Shown here: positions 8,926 through 18,513 of the stretch, in pieces
Layout of the letters: each line of letters begins with the position of its first letter
Position numbering within the stretch: the stretch's first letter is position 1
Assembly (NCBI RefSeq): GCF_036059255.1
Contig: NZ_CP107947.1
Coordinates: 5,952,001 to 6,016,000 of the forward strand
Source: Micromonospora sp. NBC_00389
GTDB taxonomy: Bacteria; Actinomycetota; Actinomycetes; Mycobacteriales; Micromonosporaceae
Length of the DNA stretch: 64,000 bases
Direction: 5' to 3'
The notes under the pieces: model-generated
The model's input: the letters and a program-made list of their open reading frames with translations, nothing else
The model's database searches: none
Told to the model about the DNA's origin: nothing
Translations under genes and position numbers: made by a program

Positions 8926-10014
8926 ATGCCTGTGGACACTTCCGAGACAGACCACACCTCGGCCCCGAGGTCCACGAGCGGAGCCCTGTCCCGCCGGCAC
9001 ATGCTGCGTGCCGGGGCTGCGGCTGCCGGCGGCGCGTTGATTGTCGGCACGTCCGAGGCAGCGCAGGCCGCGCCGGGTGGCCCGAAGCGGGCGTTGCGGG
9101 CGCCGGTGCTGGTGCCCGGCGACCGGGTCCGGGTCGTGTCACCCGGAGGCACTCCCAACCCCGCGAACATGGCCCGCGGCATCGAGATCCTGCGGAGCTG
9201 GGGTCTGGAGGTCGAGCTGGGCGAGCACGTCTTCGCCAAGTACGGCTATCTGGCCGGCACCGATGCGCAGCGGCTGGCCGACCTGAACGCCGCGCTCAAC
9301 GACCGGGGGGTCCGTGCGGTCTTCGCCGCCCGTGGTGGCTACGGCACCCAGCGGATCGTCGATAGCATCGACGTGGCTGGCATCCGCCGCGATCCCCGGG
9401 TGGTCGTCGGGTTCAGTGACATCACCAGCATCCATGGCAAGCTCTGGCGCGACGCAGGGCTGGTCACCTTCTACGGTCCCATGGTCAACTGGAGCGACAG
9501 CCGCACCGGGCCGGAGTCGGCCGAGGCACTACGCCGGGCGGTGATGACCACCGCACCCGTCACCATCACCAGGGATCCCGCCGAGACGGCCGCCCCCGTC
9601 CTGGTGCCGGGACGGGCGACGGGTCCCCTGCTCGGCGGCTGCCTGACATTGATCTCCACATCGTTGGGTGCCGGTGACGCCCCGAAGTTCGACGACGCCA
9701 TCCTGTTCTTCGAGGACGTGGACGAGGCGCCGTACAGCATCGACAGGATGCTGACCGAGCTACGCCGGGTGGGCGTGCTGTCCAGGGTCGCCGGGGTGGT
9801 CATCGGCCAGATCACCAACAGCGTCGGTGCACCCGACGAGTGGGACGCGGTGGCGATGTTGACGGACCGCCTCTCCGACCTTGGCGTGCCGGTCCTGGGC
9901 GGGCTCCGACTGGGCCATGGCAACGGGCAACTCACCATTCCGCTCGGTTCGCGGGCCACGATCGATGCGGAGGCGGGGACCCTGACGGTGGAGCCCGGAG
10001 TCCGTCCGCGCTAG
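8926..10014 (+). CDS. Tat-exported LD-carboxypeptidase (peptidase S66)
   Basis: A 362-residue protein. It starts with a twin-arginine signal (SRRHMLRAGAAAAGGALIVG), so it is probably folded before export. The mature part is an S66 LD-carboxypeptidase, which removes D-Ala from muropeptides. The Ser nucleophile lies in GFSDITSIHGK (about residue 164), the catalytic Glu in LFFEDVDEAPYSIDRML (about 262), and the His in LGHGNGQLTIPLG (about 331). Most family members are cytoplasmic recyclers, so the Tat signal points to a role in the wall. GTG 8932, with GAAGGG six bases upstream, may be the true start rather than ATG 8926. Confidence 0.85.
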   Translation: MPVDTSETDHTSAPRSTSGALSRRHMLRAGAAAAGGALIVGTSEAAQAAPGGPKRALRAPVLVPGDRVRVVSPGGTPNPANMARGIEILRSWGLEVELGEHVFAKYGYLAGTDAQRLADLNAALNDRGVRAVFAARGGYGTQRIVDSIDVAGIRRDPRVVVGFSDITSIHGKLWRDAGLVTFYGPMVNWSDSRTGPESAEALRRAVMTTAPVTITRDPAETAAPVLVPGRATGPLLGGCLTLISTSLGAGDAPKFDDAILFFEDVDEAPYSIDRMLTELRRVGVLSRVAGVVIGQITNSVGAPDEWDAVAMLTDRLSDLGVPVLGGLRLGHGNGQLTIPLGSRATIDAEAGTLTVEPGVRPR

Positions 10015-10039
10015 GGGGATGGAGGGCGTCCCGCCGCGC

Positions 10040-10543
10040 CTACAGTGCCCACCGGATCACGGTGACCAGCCCGAGGACGGTCAGAGTCAGGACGATCAGG
10101 CCGATCACCGTTGCCACCAGGCAGGGCAGGGCCTCGCTCCACGCGCCGGGGACCTGACGGGGTCCGGCCTCCGTCCAGGTGACCGGGCCCTGACCTTCCT
10201 GTCCGGCCTGCTCGACCAGCCGACCGAACCGTGCGCGTGCCACCGGCCCGAGCTTGTCGGTGGGGTCGGCGTTCACCTTCAGCACGAGCAGCCGTCGCCA
10301 GGCACCCGGGTGAGCCCTCTCGAATGCGCCGATCTCCTCCACGGCGGCGTCCTCGTCGAGGAACCCCCAACGCCCGGCCTCGACCACGTTGCCCACCTGC
10401 CGGTACAGCGCGGCACGCTGCGCCCGCAGTTCCAGGTCGTCGGGGTACGCGGCGGTCAGGCTCGCCAGCCGCTGCATCGCTGGGTGGACGTGCCCGCGCC
10501 GCAGATCGGTCTCGACCTTCGCCAGCACGTGATCTTTCGCCAT
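10040..10543 (-). CDS. DUF6584 family protein with C-terminal membrane anchor
   Basis: A 167-residue protein starting MAKDHVLAKVETDLRRGHV, followed by tetratricopeptide-like helices (AMQRLASLTAAYPDDLELRA, ALYRQVGNVVEAGRWGFL) and ending in one strongly hydrophobic C-terminal helix (LVATVIGLIVLTLTVLGLV). This layout matches DUF6584, whose function is unknown. A frame extension further upstream is open but reads into the promoter region of the divergent gene, so I use the ATG at 10543; an ATG at 10552 is also possible. About 80 bp separate it from the divergent repeat protein. Confidence 0.7.
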   Translation of the reverse strand: MAKDHVLAKVETDLRRGHVHPAMQRLASLTAAYPDDLELRAQRAALYRQVGNVVEAGRWGFLDEDAAVEEIGAFERAHPGAWRRLLVLKVNADPTDKLGPVARARFGRLVEQAGQEGQGPVTWTEAGPRQVPGAWSEALPCLVATVIGLIVLTLTVLGLVTVIRWAL

Positions 10544-10585
10544 GGCGGTCATTCTCAGCGGCCACCGCCACAACCGAAAGCCCAT

Positions 10586-10605
10586 ATCCGCGTAGCGGCG
10601 CGGAT
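10586..10605. promoter_or_regulatory. Inverted repeat in a divergent intergenic region
   Basis: ATCCGCG, six bases, CGCGGAT form a perfect 7-bp inverted repeat midway between the DUF6584 gene and the divergent repeat-protein gene. Its position fits an operator serving both genes, but no regulator lies nearby and GC-rich DNA yields such repeats by chance. Confidence 0.25.
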
Positions 10606-10626
10606 CGCTGGGCGCACTTTTCGTTG

Positions 10627-12450
10627 ATGATGGTTGCCATGACGTCAGTGGGCGCCCAGCGGGTGCGGGATGCGAACGGCGGACCGCAGAGTCCATTGGA
10701 GCAGCGGCTGATCGAGTCCGTCGCTCACGGCGCGGCGCTCGACCTGGCCGGTGACGGGCCGGTCGACGAGGCAGCGATGCGGTCCTGGGGCGATGACCGC
10801 ACGATCTCGGCTTCGGTCATCCGTGAGCTGGTCCGCGGCCGGCTGGTCAGCGAGCCCGACCCACATGGCCTGCGGCTGCGCGGAGCCCGGATCGTCGGCC
10901 AGATCGATCTGGAGAACATCACCAGTGACCTGGTGCTGGAGCTGCGTGACTGCCTGCTGCCCAGCGGCGTGAACCTTCGCAACGCCCGCCTGTCAGCGGT
11001 CGCCCTGACCGGGTGCCGCATCGAGCAGGCGCCCGATTCCGCGGACGCGGCACTCGACGCCACACGCTGTGCCGCGTGGGTGATGTCGCTCAGGAAGAGC
11101 ACGGTCACCGCTGACGCGGTCGCCGGCACCGTTCGTCTCGCCGCCGCACGCGTCGGCACGTTGGACTGCCGTGGCGCGCGGTTGGAGAACAGCACCGGAT
11201 CTGCCCTGGACGCCGACGGCCTCCAGGTCGACCAGAGCGTGTTCCTGAATGACGGATTCACCGCCACCAGCCCCAGCGTGCGAGGCACCATCCGGCTGCT
11301 CGGCGCCCACATCGGCGGCCAGCTCAACTGCGGTGGAGCACGGTTGGAGAACACCGCCGGCCCGGCACTCAACGCCGACAATCTCCGGGCCAACCAGGAC
11401 GTGCTGCTGTCGAACGGCTTCATCGCCACCAGCGCCAGCGAGCAGGGCACCATCCGGCTGCTCGGCGCGCACATCGGCTCGTTGAGCGCGAGCGGTGCGC
11501 GGCTGACGAACACCGCCGGACCGGTCCTCGACGCCGACGGCCTCACCGTTGACCGGGACGTGGCCCTGGACAGTGGTTTCACCGCCACCAGCGCCAGCGA
11601 GTGGGGCGGCATCGGCCTGTCCGGCGCCCACATCGGCGGACTTCTGGCCTGCGGTGGGGCGCGCCTGGAGAACACGACCGGCCCCGCCCTCGACGTGAAC
11701 GGCCTCCGGGTCGACCAGGACGTGCTCCTGGATGACGAATTCAGCGCCACCAGCGGCGGTGACGAGGTGGTGGTGCTGGTGCTGGCCGGAGCGAGGATTG
11801 GTGGGGCCCTTTGCCTCGACACCGATCGGGTGACGCGCACGGCACCGGGCCCGGGACCGCTGATCGAGTTGGACGGGCTCACCTACAGCGGGCTCCCGCG
11901 GCCCACGTCACTGCGGCGCTGGTTGACCCTGCTGCGCGAGGGCACCCCCCGTTACAGCGCCCAGCCCTACCAGCACCTCGCCGCCGCGTACCGCGCCGCC
12001 GGCCACGACCGCGACGCCCGCACCATCCTCATCGCCCAACGCCGCGACCAGATCCAGCGCGCCGGACTGACCGCCTCCGAGCGCGCCTGGGGTCGCCTCA
12101 TCGGCATCACCCTCGGCTACGGCTACCAGCCCTGGCGGGCCCTGCTCCTGCTCCTCGCCACACTGGCGATCGCAGTGACCCTCAGCGTCCTCGGCGGCCA
12201 CCACGGCGGCCTGGCGCAGAAGCCGGTGACCAGCGGAGCAGCCACCACCTGCACCACCATCGACCAGATCGGCGTCGGCCTCGACCTCGGCACCCCAGTG
12301 CTCAAGACCGGCGCCCGTGACCGCTGCCAACCCACCGACACCCCTGCCGGCCAGACCCTGACCATCGCCGGCTGGATCCTGCAGCTGCTCGCCTGGAGCT
12401 TCGCCACCCTCTTCATCGCCGGCTTCACGAGCGCGGTCCGCAAGACCTGA
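10627..12450 (+). CDS. Membrane protein with 54-residue right-handed-helix-like repeats
   Basis: About 607 residues. After a roughly 100-residue N-terminal region containing RLRGARIVGQIDLENI there are four tandem units of 54 residues (about 162 bp), each with a core like GTIRLLGAHIGG...GARLENTAGPALDADGL...VLLDDGFTATS. The spacing of polar/hydrophobic steps suggests a solenoid related to pentapeptide-repeat or beta-helix proteins. The C-terminus has an arginine-rich helical part and two membrane helices (LLLLLATLAIAVTLSVLGG and LLAWSFATLFIAGFTSAV) flanking a loop with two Cys. Relatives have been labelled membrane-associated oxidoreductase, but I see no redox motif. Start codons at 10627, 10630 and 10639 are equally weak. 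Confidence 0.65.
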   Translation: MMVAMTSVGAQRVRDANGGPQSPLEQRLIESVAHGAALDLAGDGPVDEAAMRSWGDDRTISASVIRELVRGRLVSEPDPHGLRLRGARIVGQIDLENITSDLVLELRDCLLPSGVNLRNARLSAVALTGCRIEQAPDSADAALDATRCAAWVMSLRKSTVTADAVAGTVRLAAARVGTLDCRGARLENSTGSALDADGLQVDQSVFLNDGFTATSPSVRGTIRLLGAHIGGQLNCGGARLENTAGPALNADNLRANQDVLLSNGFIATSASEQGTIRLLGAHIGSLSASGARLTNTAGPVLDADGLTVDRDVALDSGFTATSASEWGGIGLSGAHIGGLLACGGARLENTTGPALDVNGLRVDQDVLLDDEFSATSGGDEVVVLVLAGARIGGALCLDTDRVTRTAPGPGPLIELDGLTYSGLPRPTSLRRWLTLLREGTPRYSAQPYQHLAAAYRAAGHDRDARTILIAQRRDQIQRAGLTASERAWGRLIGITLGYGYQPWRALLLLLATLAIAVTLSVLGGHHGGLAQKPVTSGAATTCTTIDQIGVGLDLGTPVLKTGARDRCQPTDTPAGQTLTIAGWILQLLAWSFATLFIAGFTSAVRKT

Positions 12451-12488
12451 GCACACGCTGACCTGCTCCGGCCACCTGTGCGCCGTCA

Positions 12489-12505
12489 CGCGGATTGCAT
12501 CCGCG
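12489..12505. terminator. Short hairpin between convergent genes
   Basis: CGCGGAT-TGC-ATCCGCG is a perfect 7-bp stem with a 3-base loop. It lies in the 63-bp gap between the ends of the repeat protein and the DUF2267 gene, where a bidirectional terminator would sit. There is no U-tract, so termination is inferred. Confidence 0.4.
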
Positions 12506-12513
12506 GGCGGTAC

Positions 12514-12900
12514 TCAACCGCGCGGGGTGGGAACACCGAAGAGATCGATGATGCCGGCGGGAAGCTGGGCGAGCAGGTCATGACGCTCGTCGTCATCGAG
12601 CGCCTCGGCGACGGTACGCAACACCGCCTGGGCGTGCTGACGCACCTGGTCCGCGTCCGCGCACTGCTCCCGATCGCCGACGTGTTTCAGGAAGTCGCCG
12701 ATGTCCCACTGGCGGCCCCGTGGATTACGGGTGACCGACGGGTTCAGCCGCTCCGGTAGCTGTGCCGCGAGGTGGTCGGCCTCCCGTCCGGCGAGCCGTT
12801 CGCCGAGCACCGACAGGACGGCCTGTACGGACCGCACGGCCTCATTCTCACCGAGGCCCCCGCGCCGCCGTACCGTGGCGATCAACTGCTCGTACTCCAT
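12514..12900 (-). CDS. DUF2267 protein
   Basis: A 128-residue soluble protein of the DUF2267 type: MEYEQLIATVRRRGG start, the central VLSVLGERLAGREADHLAAQLP helix-turn pair, then a second repeat ending DLLAQLPAGIIDLFG. The two halves look like repeats of one helical domain, as in the family; its function is unknown. The start is clear, because GGAAGGAGC sits 5-8 bases before the ATG. A longer upstream open frame is not coding in character. It stands alone, between the repeat protein and the hydrolase gene. Confidence 0.8.
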   Translation of the reverse strand: MEYEQLIATVRRRGGLGENEAVRSVQAVLSVLGERLAGREADHLAAQLPERLNPSVTRNPRGRQWDIGDFLKHVGDREQCADADQVRQHAQAVLRTVAEALDDDERHDLLAQLPAGIIDLFGVPTPRG

Positions 12901-13031
12901 GACCCGCTCCTTCCGTCTCCTCGACCGGCCGTCAGGCCTGCCAGCGGACGAACGGGGCGAGTTCCCAGGCTCCCTGGCCGCAAACGAGGTCACCCGCCGA
13001 CCCGGGCTTTCAGCCGTCGGCCGGCGGGACC

Positions 13032-14342
13032 TCATATCTCGCCACGAACCAGGCGGATCAGCCGGTCGAGGACTCGGCCCTCGCTCACCCGTAGGCCGTC
13101 GTGTTCGTACTCGTTGGTGATCCAGGGGCGTAGACCGCGCACCGATCGCGCCGTGGCCAACGAGTCGTCGGTGTCGACGTACATGTCGTCGTGGTAGACG
13201 GCGGCGACAACGGGCACCTCGTTGCGGGCCAACTGCTGCGGGTCGTACAGGTCCGGCCACTCCTCGCGCCGCGCCAGCAGCTCCGCCGTCTCGCGCAGCG
13301 GGGCCAGCGCCGGATCGCTGGCGAACATCCACGGGTAGATCATCTCGCCGGTCAGCAGCACCGGTCGGTCGTCCGCCAGCGCCCCGTCGGCGTCGAACTG
13401 CGGGAACTCGGCCCGTACCGTCTCGGCCGCCCAACCGGTGGCACCCGGTGTCACCGACCGCTGGCCGTAGATCGACTCGTGCAGCAGCGCGTAGAGCGGG
13501 CGGCTCGCGTACGAGAGATGGCCCTGGACCTCGGCGAGGAACGAGTCGGAGAGGTGACCGGCGGGCACCCCCGGCAGGAATGCGTCTTCGAGCAGGTAGT
13601 GCAGGGTGTGCGTACCGTTGCCGGTGCCCAGCGTGGTGCCGATCGCCTGGAACGCCTCGGCGGTCAGCAACCCGCCGCCGGGCAGCCGCACCTCCCGCTC
13701 CCGGAGGTGCCGCACGACGGCGCGAACGGTCTCGACGTCCTCCGGGTAACGCGCGTAGTGCGCCTCGACCTTGCGCTGCACGCGCGGGTACGCGGACCGG
13801 TAGACCTCATGCGCGCTGCTGCGCAGGCCGGGGAGGCCACCGGTCACGAAGGCCTCGCGGACGCCTTCCGGCGCGTACGACAGGTAGGTGAGGGTGCAGA
13901 AGCCGCCGTAGCTCTGGCCGAGCAGGCTCCACCGCCCATCCTCGCCGAGGAGTTCCCGGCGGATCAGCTCACAGTCCCGGACGATCGAGTCGGCCCGGAG
14001 GTGCGCCAGATACCGGGCCTGCGCGGTCGCGTCGCCGCGCAGCGGCAGCGTCTGCCGATTGGCGGGGGTGGAGCGGCCGGTGCCGCGCTGGTCCAGCAGC
14101 AGCACCCGGTAGTCGTCCAGCGCCCGGCCCAGCCAGCTGTCACGGCCCACTGGCCGCGGTGACCGCCCGCCTGGGCCGCCCTGCAGGAAGAGCAGCCAGG
14201 GCAGCGACTCGTGCGCCTTGCCGACAGCGACGACCTCGCGGGCGTACACCTCGATCTGTTCACCGGCCGGGTTCGCGTGGTCGAGCGGTACCCGGAAGCT
14301 GTGGTCGGTGATGACGGTGCCAGGGTGGCGGTAGGTCGGCAC
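13032..14342 (-). CDS. Alpha/beta hydrolase, proline iminopeptidase-like (S33)
   Basis: A 436-residue alpha/beta hydrolase. Its parts are the HGGP-like oxyanion loop LLFLQGGPGGRSPRP, the strand LLLDQRGTGRST, the nucleophile elbow LLGQSYGGFCTLTYL (Ser), and the C-terminal acid and His in AVYHDDMYVD and TNEYEHDGLR. This is the pattern of prolyl aminopeptidases that release N-terminal proline from peptides; no signal peptide is present, so it acts in the cytosol. The GTG at 14342 is preferred because GGGAAGGGA lies directly upstream; the frame also has a GTG at 14369 without such a site. Confidence 0.8.
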   Translation of the reverse strand: MPTYRHPGTVITDHSFRVPLDHANPAGEQIEVYAREVVAVGKAHESLPWLLFLQGGPGGRSPRPVGRDSWLGRALDDYRVLLLDQRGTGRSTPANRQTLPLRGDATAQARYLAHLRADSIVRDCELIRRELLGEDGRWSLLGQSYGGFCTLTYLSYAPEGVREAFVTGGLPGLRSSAHEVYRSAYPRVQRKVEAHYARYPEDVETVRAVVRHLREREVRLPGGGLLTAEAFQAIGTTLGTGNGTHTLHYLLEDAFLPGVPAGHLSDSFLAEVQGHLSYASRPLYALLHESIYGQRSVTPGATGWAAETVRAEFPQFDADGALADDRPVLLTGEMIYPWMFASDPALAPLRETAELLARREEWPDLYDPQQLARNEVPVVAAVYHDDMYVDTDDSLATARSVRGLRPWITNEYEHDGLRVSEGRVLDRLIRLVRGEI

Positions 14343-14429
14343 GGTTCCCTTCCCGTATTCGCTGACCACGGGCCGGTTGGCCGGGGTCCGCCCATCTTAT
14401 GATCCGGTGGATCCGATGCCAGACGGTGG

Positions 14430-16562
14430 CTATCCCATGGCCTTCCCGGTCGCCTTCGTGAATTCAAGCAGCCTGTCGGGAGCGTTCTCGGAGAGCTGTC
14501 GCACTGCGATGGCGTACGCATTCGACCCGCCGCCTTTGATGACGCTGTCGAACTCCTTCGAGCAGGTCGCCGCGTTCGTCTCGGCGTGGGTGAGGAACTC
14601 CTCCCACAAGTCCTGAAGGGACGATTCCGGAACGCGGAAGAACCGATCGGCCTCGTCGACGTGGGTGAGCAGGCTGTCGCAGGTGTCCGCTATCCGGTGG
14701 AGCCCGTCGGGAGTACGTTCCTCGTTAGGGGTTTTGCGGTATTCGTCGAGGATGTCGTTGATCACGTCGAGATCGGTGACGAACCGCAGGATCAGATCCC
14801 GGCCGCCTTGGTTCATCCACTCTCGCACCTGTTCCGCCACGAGTTCGCGGGGTCGCTCGCCGTTGGACTGAATCCATCCGTCGAGCAACTGGTAGTTGGT
14901 GTTCGACGCCAGGTTCAGGTAATGGATATCTCGCCATCCCGAGAGTGGGAGGGCGATGATGAAGATGACCGCGAGGAAACACGCCTGCACTGCCCGCCTG
15001 GGCCGCTTCGGAGGTCGGGTGCCCTCCGGCATGGTGACACCGCTCTTTCGGGTCGCGAAGCGGTCGGAAAGAGCGCCGAGCATCGCAGCGGCAAGGGCCG
15101 TCAGCGCGCATGCCGCCACCACGATGTTGAACACCATGGAGATTTCACCCCAGGCGAGATTGCCGCGCCAGGCACAGGTCGTCTCGAAGGTGTTCATCGG
15201 GCCGAGGCAGCCGTCGACGGAGGTGAGGAGCACAAAACCCGCCGCACCGATCCACAGTGCGATGTTGGCCGAGGCGAGCGTGTTGATCAGGCGCAGTTCC
15301 GTTCGGCGGGCATTCGCCGATACGGCGGCGATCACCCCTCCGCCGAACAGCCCTGCGGCGCAGTAATAGTAGTAGTACGAGTATTCGATGTCCCCTGAAG
15401 AGACCGTTTCCCAGAGTCTGCTGCGGTTGAGCGCCAACTTGACGGCCACCAAGCAGATCAGGCCAGCGACGCCTCCGATCACCGCGGGTTTCATAGAAGA
15501 CGGTTGGGGCTCGATGCCGCGGTCCACGAGAGGTCTGACGATCCGCGGAAGGACGGCGATCGTCCAGAGGATCGCGATTCCCGTGAACAGGAAGGGTCCT
15601 GCGGTCGCCATCAGCGCAGGGCTCAGGGCGAACAACATCGTGGTCGTGACCGATTCGGCCTCGCCTCCCTTCGCGACCACGATCTTCGACCACTCGTCAT
15701 ACAGGGCTTGCCTGTCCAAATTGATGTAGAGGCCGTAGAAGAATCCTGAGAAATACTTCCACGTCATGAGGAGGACCGCCAGCACGAGCCACGAGGGGAC
15801 GAGGATGGCGGCCAGTCGGGCCCAAGCGGCGCCTTCGGGGCGGGCGGCGGCCCATTGCCTTTCGACTTGCGATACCCACCAGCCGAACAACACGCTCATA
15901 CAGAGGAGTACGAGGAGGAATTCCGGGTGTGGGGGGATTCGCGTGAGCGAGAACGTACTGTCGACGAACGGGATTCCGAGGATCAGACCCGTCCCGAACC
16001 AGAGGCCGACGCCGACGCCCGACGGTGGGCGTTCACCGGAATCGGCCGACCGCGCCACCGCCTGCCACAGGTAGATGCCGATGATCGCGCCAGCCGGCGC
16101 GGAGCAGGCCAATGCCGCCGACACGATCGAGACCAACTGGGTGGCTCCGCCCTCGTTCAGTGCCACAATGAGCCGGTAGAAGATGAGCGTCGTCGCCAGG
16201 CCGGTGAGCGCCAGGGCGAGCGGGCGGATCCTCAGCAACGTCGAAGGGTCGGAGGCCGATGCTCGTCGTACGCTCCATTCTGGATGGACGCGCCACAGGC
16301 CGAGGAACGCCTCAAATGCGCGCTCGCGCTTGGTGGGAGGCTCCGAGCCCTCGGTTACCAGCCATTTCGCCGGATCGGCCTCCCACTCAACGGATCGCAG
16401 GTCGGCTCGGATCTCCCGGCTGCGCAAGACCTCCGTCCTCGACAGGTAGATGAGGGCAGCCATCACGCCCGTGGAGGCGATGTTGGTTGCATGGATGCCA
16501 ACGAGGTTATGGGCCCACGGGAATTCCCGGGTGATCTCGATGATGCTGTGAATCCGGATCAT
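14430..16562 (-). pseudogene. M48-type membrane metalloprotease, N-terminally truncated
   Basis: A 710-residue open frame with about ten hydrophobic segments and a C-terminal 200-residue extracytoplasmic-looking region. Near the N-terminus it has LSRTEVLRSREIRADLRSVE followed by HPEWSVRRASASDPSTLLRI. In actinobacterial M48-type membrane proteases the same stretch follows the zinc site and supplies the third ligand (Glu in RSREI.AD). The HExxH motif that should precede it by about 100 residues is missing: an in-frame stop lies just before the ATG at 16562, and the DNA beyond belongs to a different truncated gene. I judge it a 5'-deleted remnant, though the open frame could still be translated. 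Confidence 0.6.
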
Positions 16563-17653
16563 CCACCTGGCTCACCGACCACGGCACCACCCTCGACGCA
16601 GGGTTCGTGCTGCGAGCGCTACTGCAGCGTGACCTGCCCAATCAGCACGCCATCGCCGCCGTCCGCCACGCCCTGACGTGGCTCGCCGATTACGCTGCCA
16701 CCCCCGACGCCGGCTTCGTGCTGAGGCCGCTGCTGCAGCGTGGCCTGCCCACGGAGCAGGCCACAATCGTCGTCCGGCACGTCCTCACCTGGCTCACCGA
16801 GCACTCTGCCGCCTCCAACGCCGACTTCGTGCTAGGGCCGCTGCTGGCTCGTGACCTGACCAACGAGCAGGCCGCCATCGTCGTCCAGCACGCCCTCACC
16901 TGGCTCGCCAAGCAGGCCGCCACGCTCGACGCCGGCTTCGTGCTGCGGGCGCTACTGCAGCGTGACTCACCGGACGAGCACGCCGCCACCGTCGTCCAGC
17001 ACGCCCTCACCTGGCTCACCAAGCACGCCGCCACCCTCAACGCCGGCTTCGTGCTACGACCGCTGCTGCAGCAGCCGCGCCTGCCGGAAGAGCAGGCGGC
17101 CCTGGTCCTGCGGCACACCATCACGTGGCTTGACGACCATGCCACCCTCCTCGACGCCGGTTTCGTCCTGCAACCACTGCTGCAGCTTCCACTGCGCGAC
17201 GAGCAGCCCGCCGCCGTCCGACACGCCCTCACCTGGCTCACCAAGCACGTCGCCACCCTCCAGGCGCGGTTCGTGCTACGGCCACTGCTGCAGCAACGGC
17301 GCCTGCCCGCGGAGCAGGCCGCCACGGTCCTCCGGCAAGCCATCACATGGCTCACCAACCACGCCACCCATTCCAGCGCCGGCTTCGTCCTGCAACCACT
17401 GCTGCAGCATCCGCTGCCCGACGAGCATCCCGCCGCCGTCCGGCACGCCCTCACCTGGCTCACCAACCACGTCGCCAGCCTCCAGGCGCGGTTCGTGCTA
17501 CGACCGCTGCTGCAGTGTCACCTGTCCGACGAGCAAGCCGCCGCCGCTGTCCGCCACGCCCACACGTGGCTCACCCACAACGCCACTGCCCCTGGAGCCA
17601 GCGGCCTTCGCGTCCTGCTGAATCGCTGGGTGCCTCCCGAGGATCGCCTGTAG
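16542..17653 (+). pseudogene. 37-residue helical-repeat protein, 5'-truncated
   Basis: The frame consists almost entirely of about nine and a half tandem repeats of 37 residues (111 bp), consensus TWLT.HAATLDAGFVLRPLLQR.LP.EQAA.VVRHAL, with the invariant TWL, FVL and LL positions of a two-helix solenoid (TPR-, HEAT- or Sel1-like). It ends at 17653 after a degenerate last unit. The repeat pattern is already running at 16563, with no start codon or preceding domain, so the 5' part is gone; a GTG at 16607 lies inside the first repeat and is unlikely to be a real start. In intact proteins such repeats usually follow an N-terminal catalytic or NTPase domain, now lost (inference). Confidence 0.6.
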
Positions 17654-17952
17654 ACGAGCGGTGTGGGGGCCCGAGTCCCTGTGCGTGCGGCAAGGCTGGC
17701 CCGCTATACATACCTCTCACCGCAGTTCCTTACTTCGTCTACGAATCCGACCTTTTGGTGGAGATGGTGAGCTGCGTGGTTCTCTTTCTCAAAGCCATAC
17801 CGGCAGAACGCACGTACCGCGTCCGGGCCAAATCCGCGTCCGGCATGGCCGGGGCATGCCCCCGTATGCTGCTGGCCATAACCGGGGCGGCGTACCGCTT
17901 GTGGCGCGTCCCTCATCAGACCGGAGCCGCCAGCCACGAGGAGACCACGCCC
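17654..17952. other. Intergenic region without a recognised gene
   Basis: About 300 bp between the repeat-protein remnant and the RibD-C gene. Around 17700-17830 it is clearly less GC-rich than the surroundings. No frame shows coding character, no hairpin or operator stands out, and the only clear element is the ribosome site of the next gene near 17940. Confidence 0.5.
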
Positions 17953-18513
17953 ATGACCACACGCGACGAGGCGAGCGAAATGCGACCCCTTCGGTATTCC
18001 ATCAACGTCACATTGGATGGGTGCTGCGATCATCTCGCGATTCCCCCGGACGAAGACCTGCATCGTCACCACACCGAGAACCTCAACCAGGCCGATGCAC
18101 TTCTCTTTGGCCGGGTGATGTACGAAATGATGGAGGAAGCGTGGCGGCCGCCAGCGCCGGCGGGGTCGAGACCTGATTGGATGGAACCCTTCGCCCAGAC
18201 GATCGACACGGCCAAGAAATACGTCGTGTCGAGCACCCTGGAGCAGGTCGATTGGAACGCGGAGCTCGTGCGCGGGGATCTGGGCAAGGCCGTTCAGCAG
18301 CTCAAGCAGGAGTCGGGTAAGGGACTGTTCGTGTCAGGCGTGAAGCTCCCGCTGGCGTTGGCGGAGCTGGGATTGATCGATGAGTACGAGTTCGTGGTGC
18401 ATCCCAGGCTTGCGGGCCACGGGCCGACATTGTTCGCGGGGATGTCGAAGCATGTCGACTTGAAGCTCGTGAGCCGGCTGGAGTTCGCCTCGGGGGCGGT
18501 GGCGATGGGGTAA
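17953..18513 (+). CDS. Dihydrofolate-reductase-like protein (RibD C-terminal domain)
   Basis: A 186-residue protein of the RibD_C/DHFR-like family: strand LRYSINVTLDGCCDH, the helix LNQADALLFGRVMYEMM, and the nucleotide-binding part KGLFVSGVKLPLALAELGLI followed by DEYEFVVHPRLAGHGPTLF. Stand-alone members probably reduce a pterin- or flavin-like substrate with NADPH, but none is proven here. GAGGAGA nine bases before the ATG at 17953 sets the start; a longer frame upstream is not coding. The C-terminus ends at SGAVAMG, a few residues shorter than usual relatives. Confidence 0.8.
   Translation: MTTRDEASEMRPLRYSINVTLDGCCDHLAIPPDEDLHRHHTENLNQADALLFGRVMYEMMEEAWRPPAPAGSRPDWMEPFAQTIDTAKKYVVSSTLEQVDWNAELVRGDLGKAVQQLKQESGKGLFVSGVKLPLALAELGLIDEYEFVVHPRLAGHGPTLFAGMSKHVDLKLVSRLEFASGAVAMG

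Noticed and set aside
14430..16562. A functional protease
   Set aside because: The zinc-binding HExxH motif is absent and a stop precedes the first codon, so catalytic activity is not expected.
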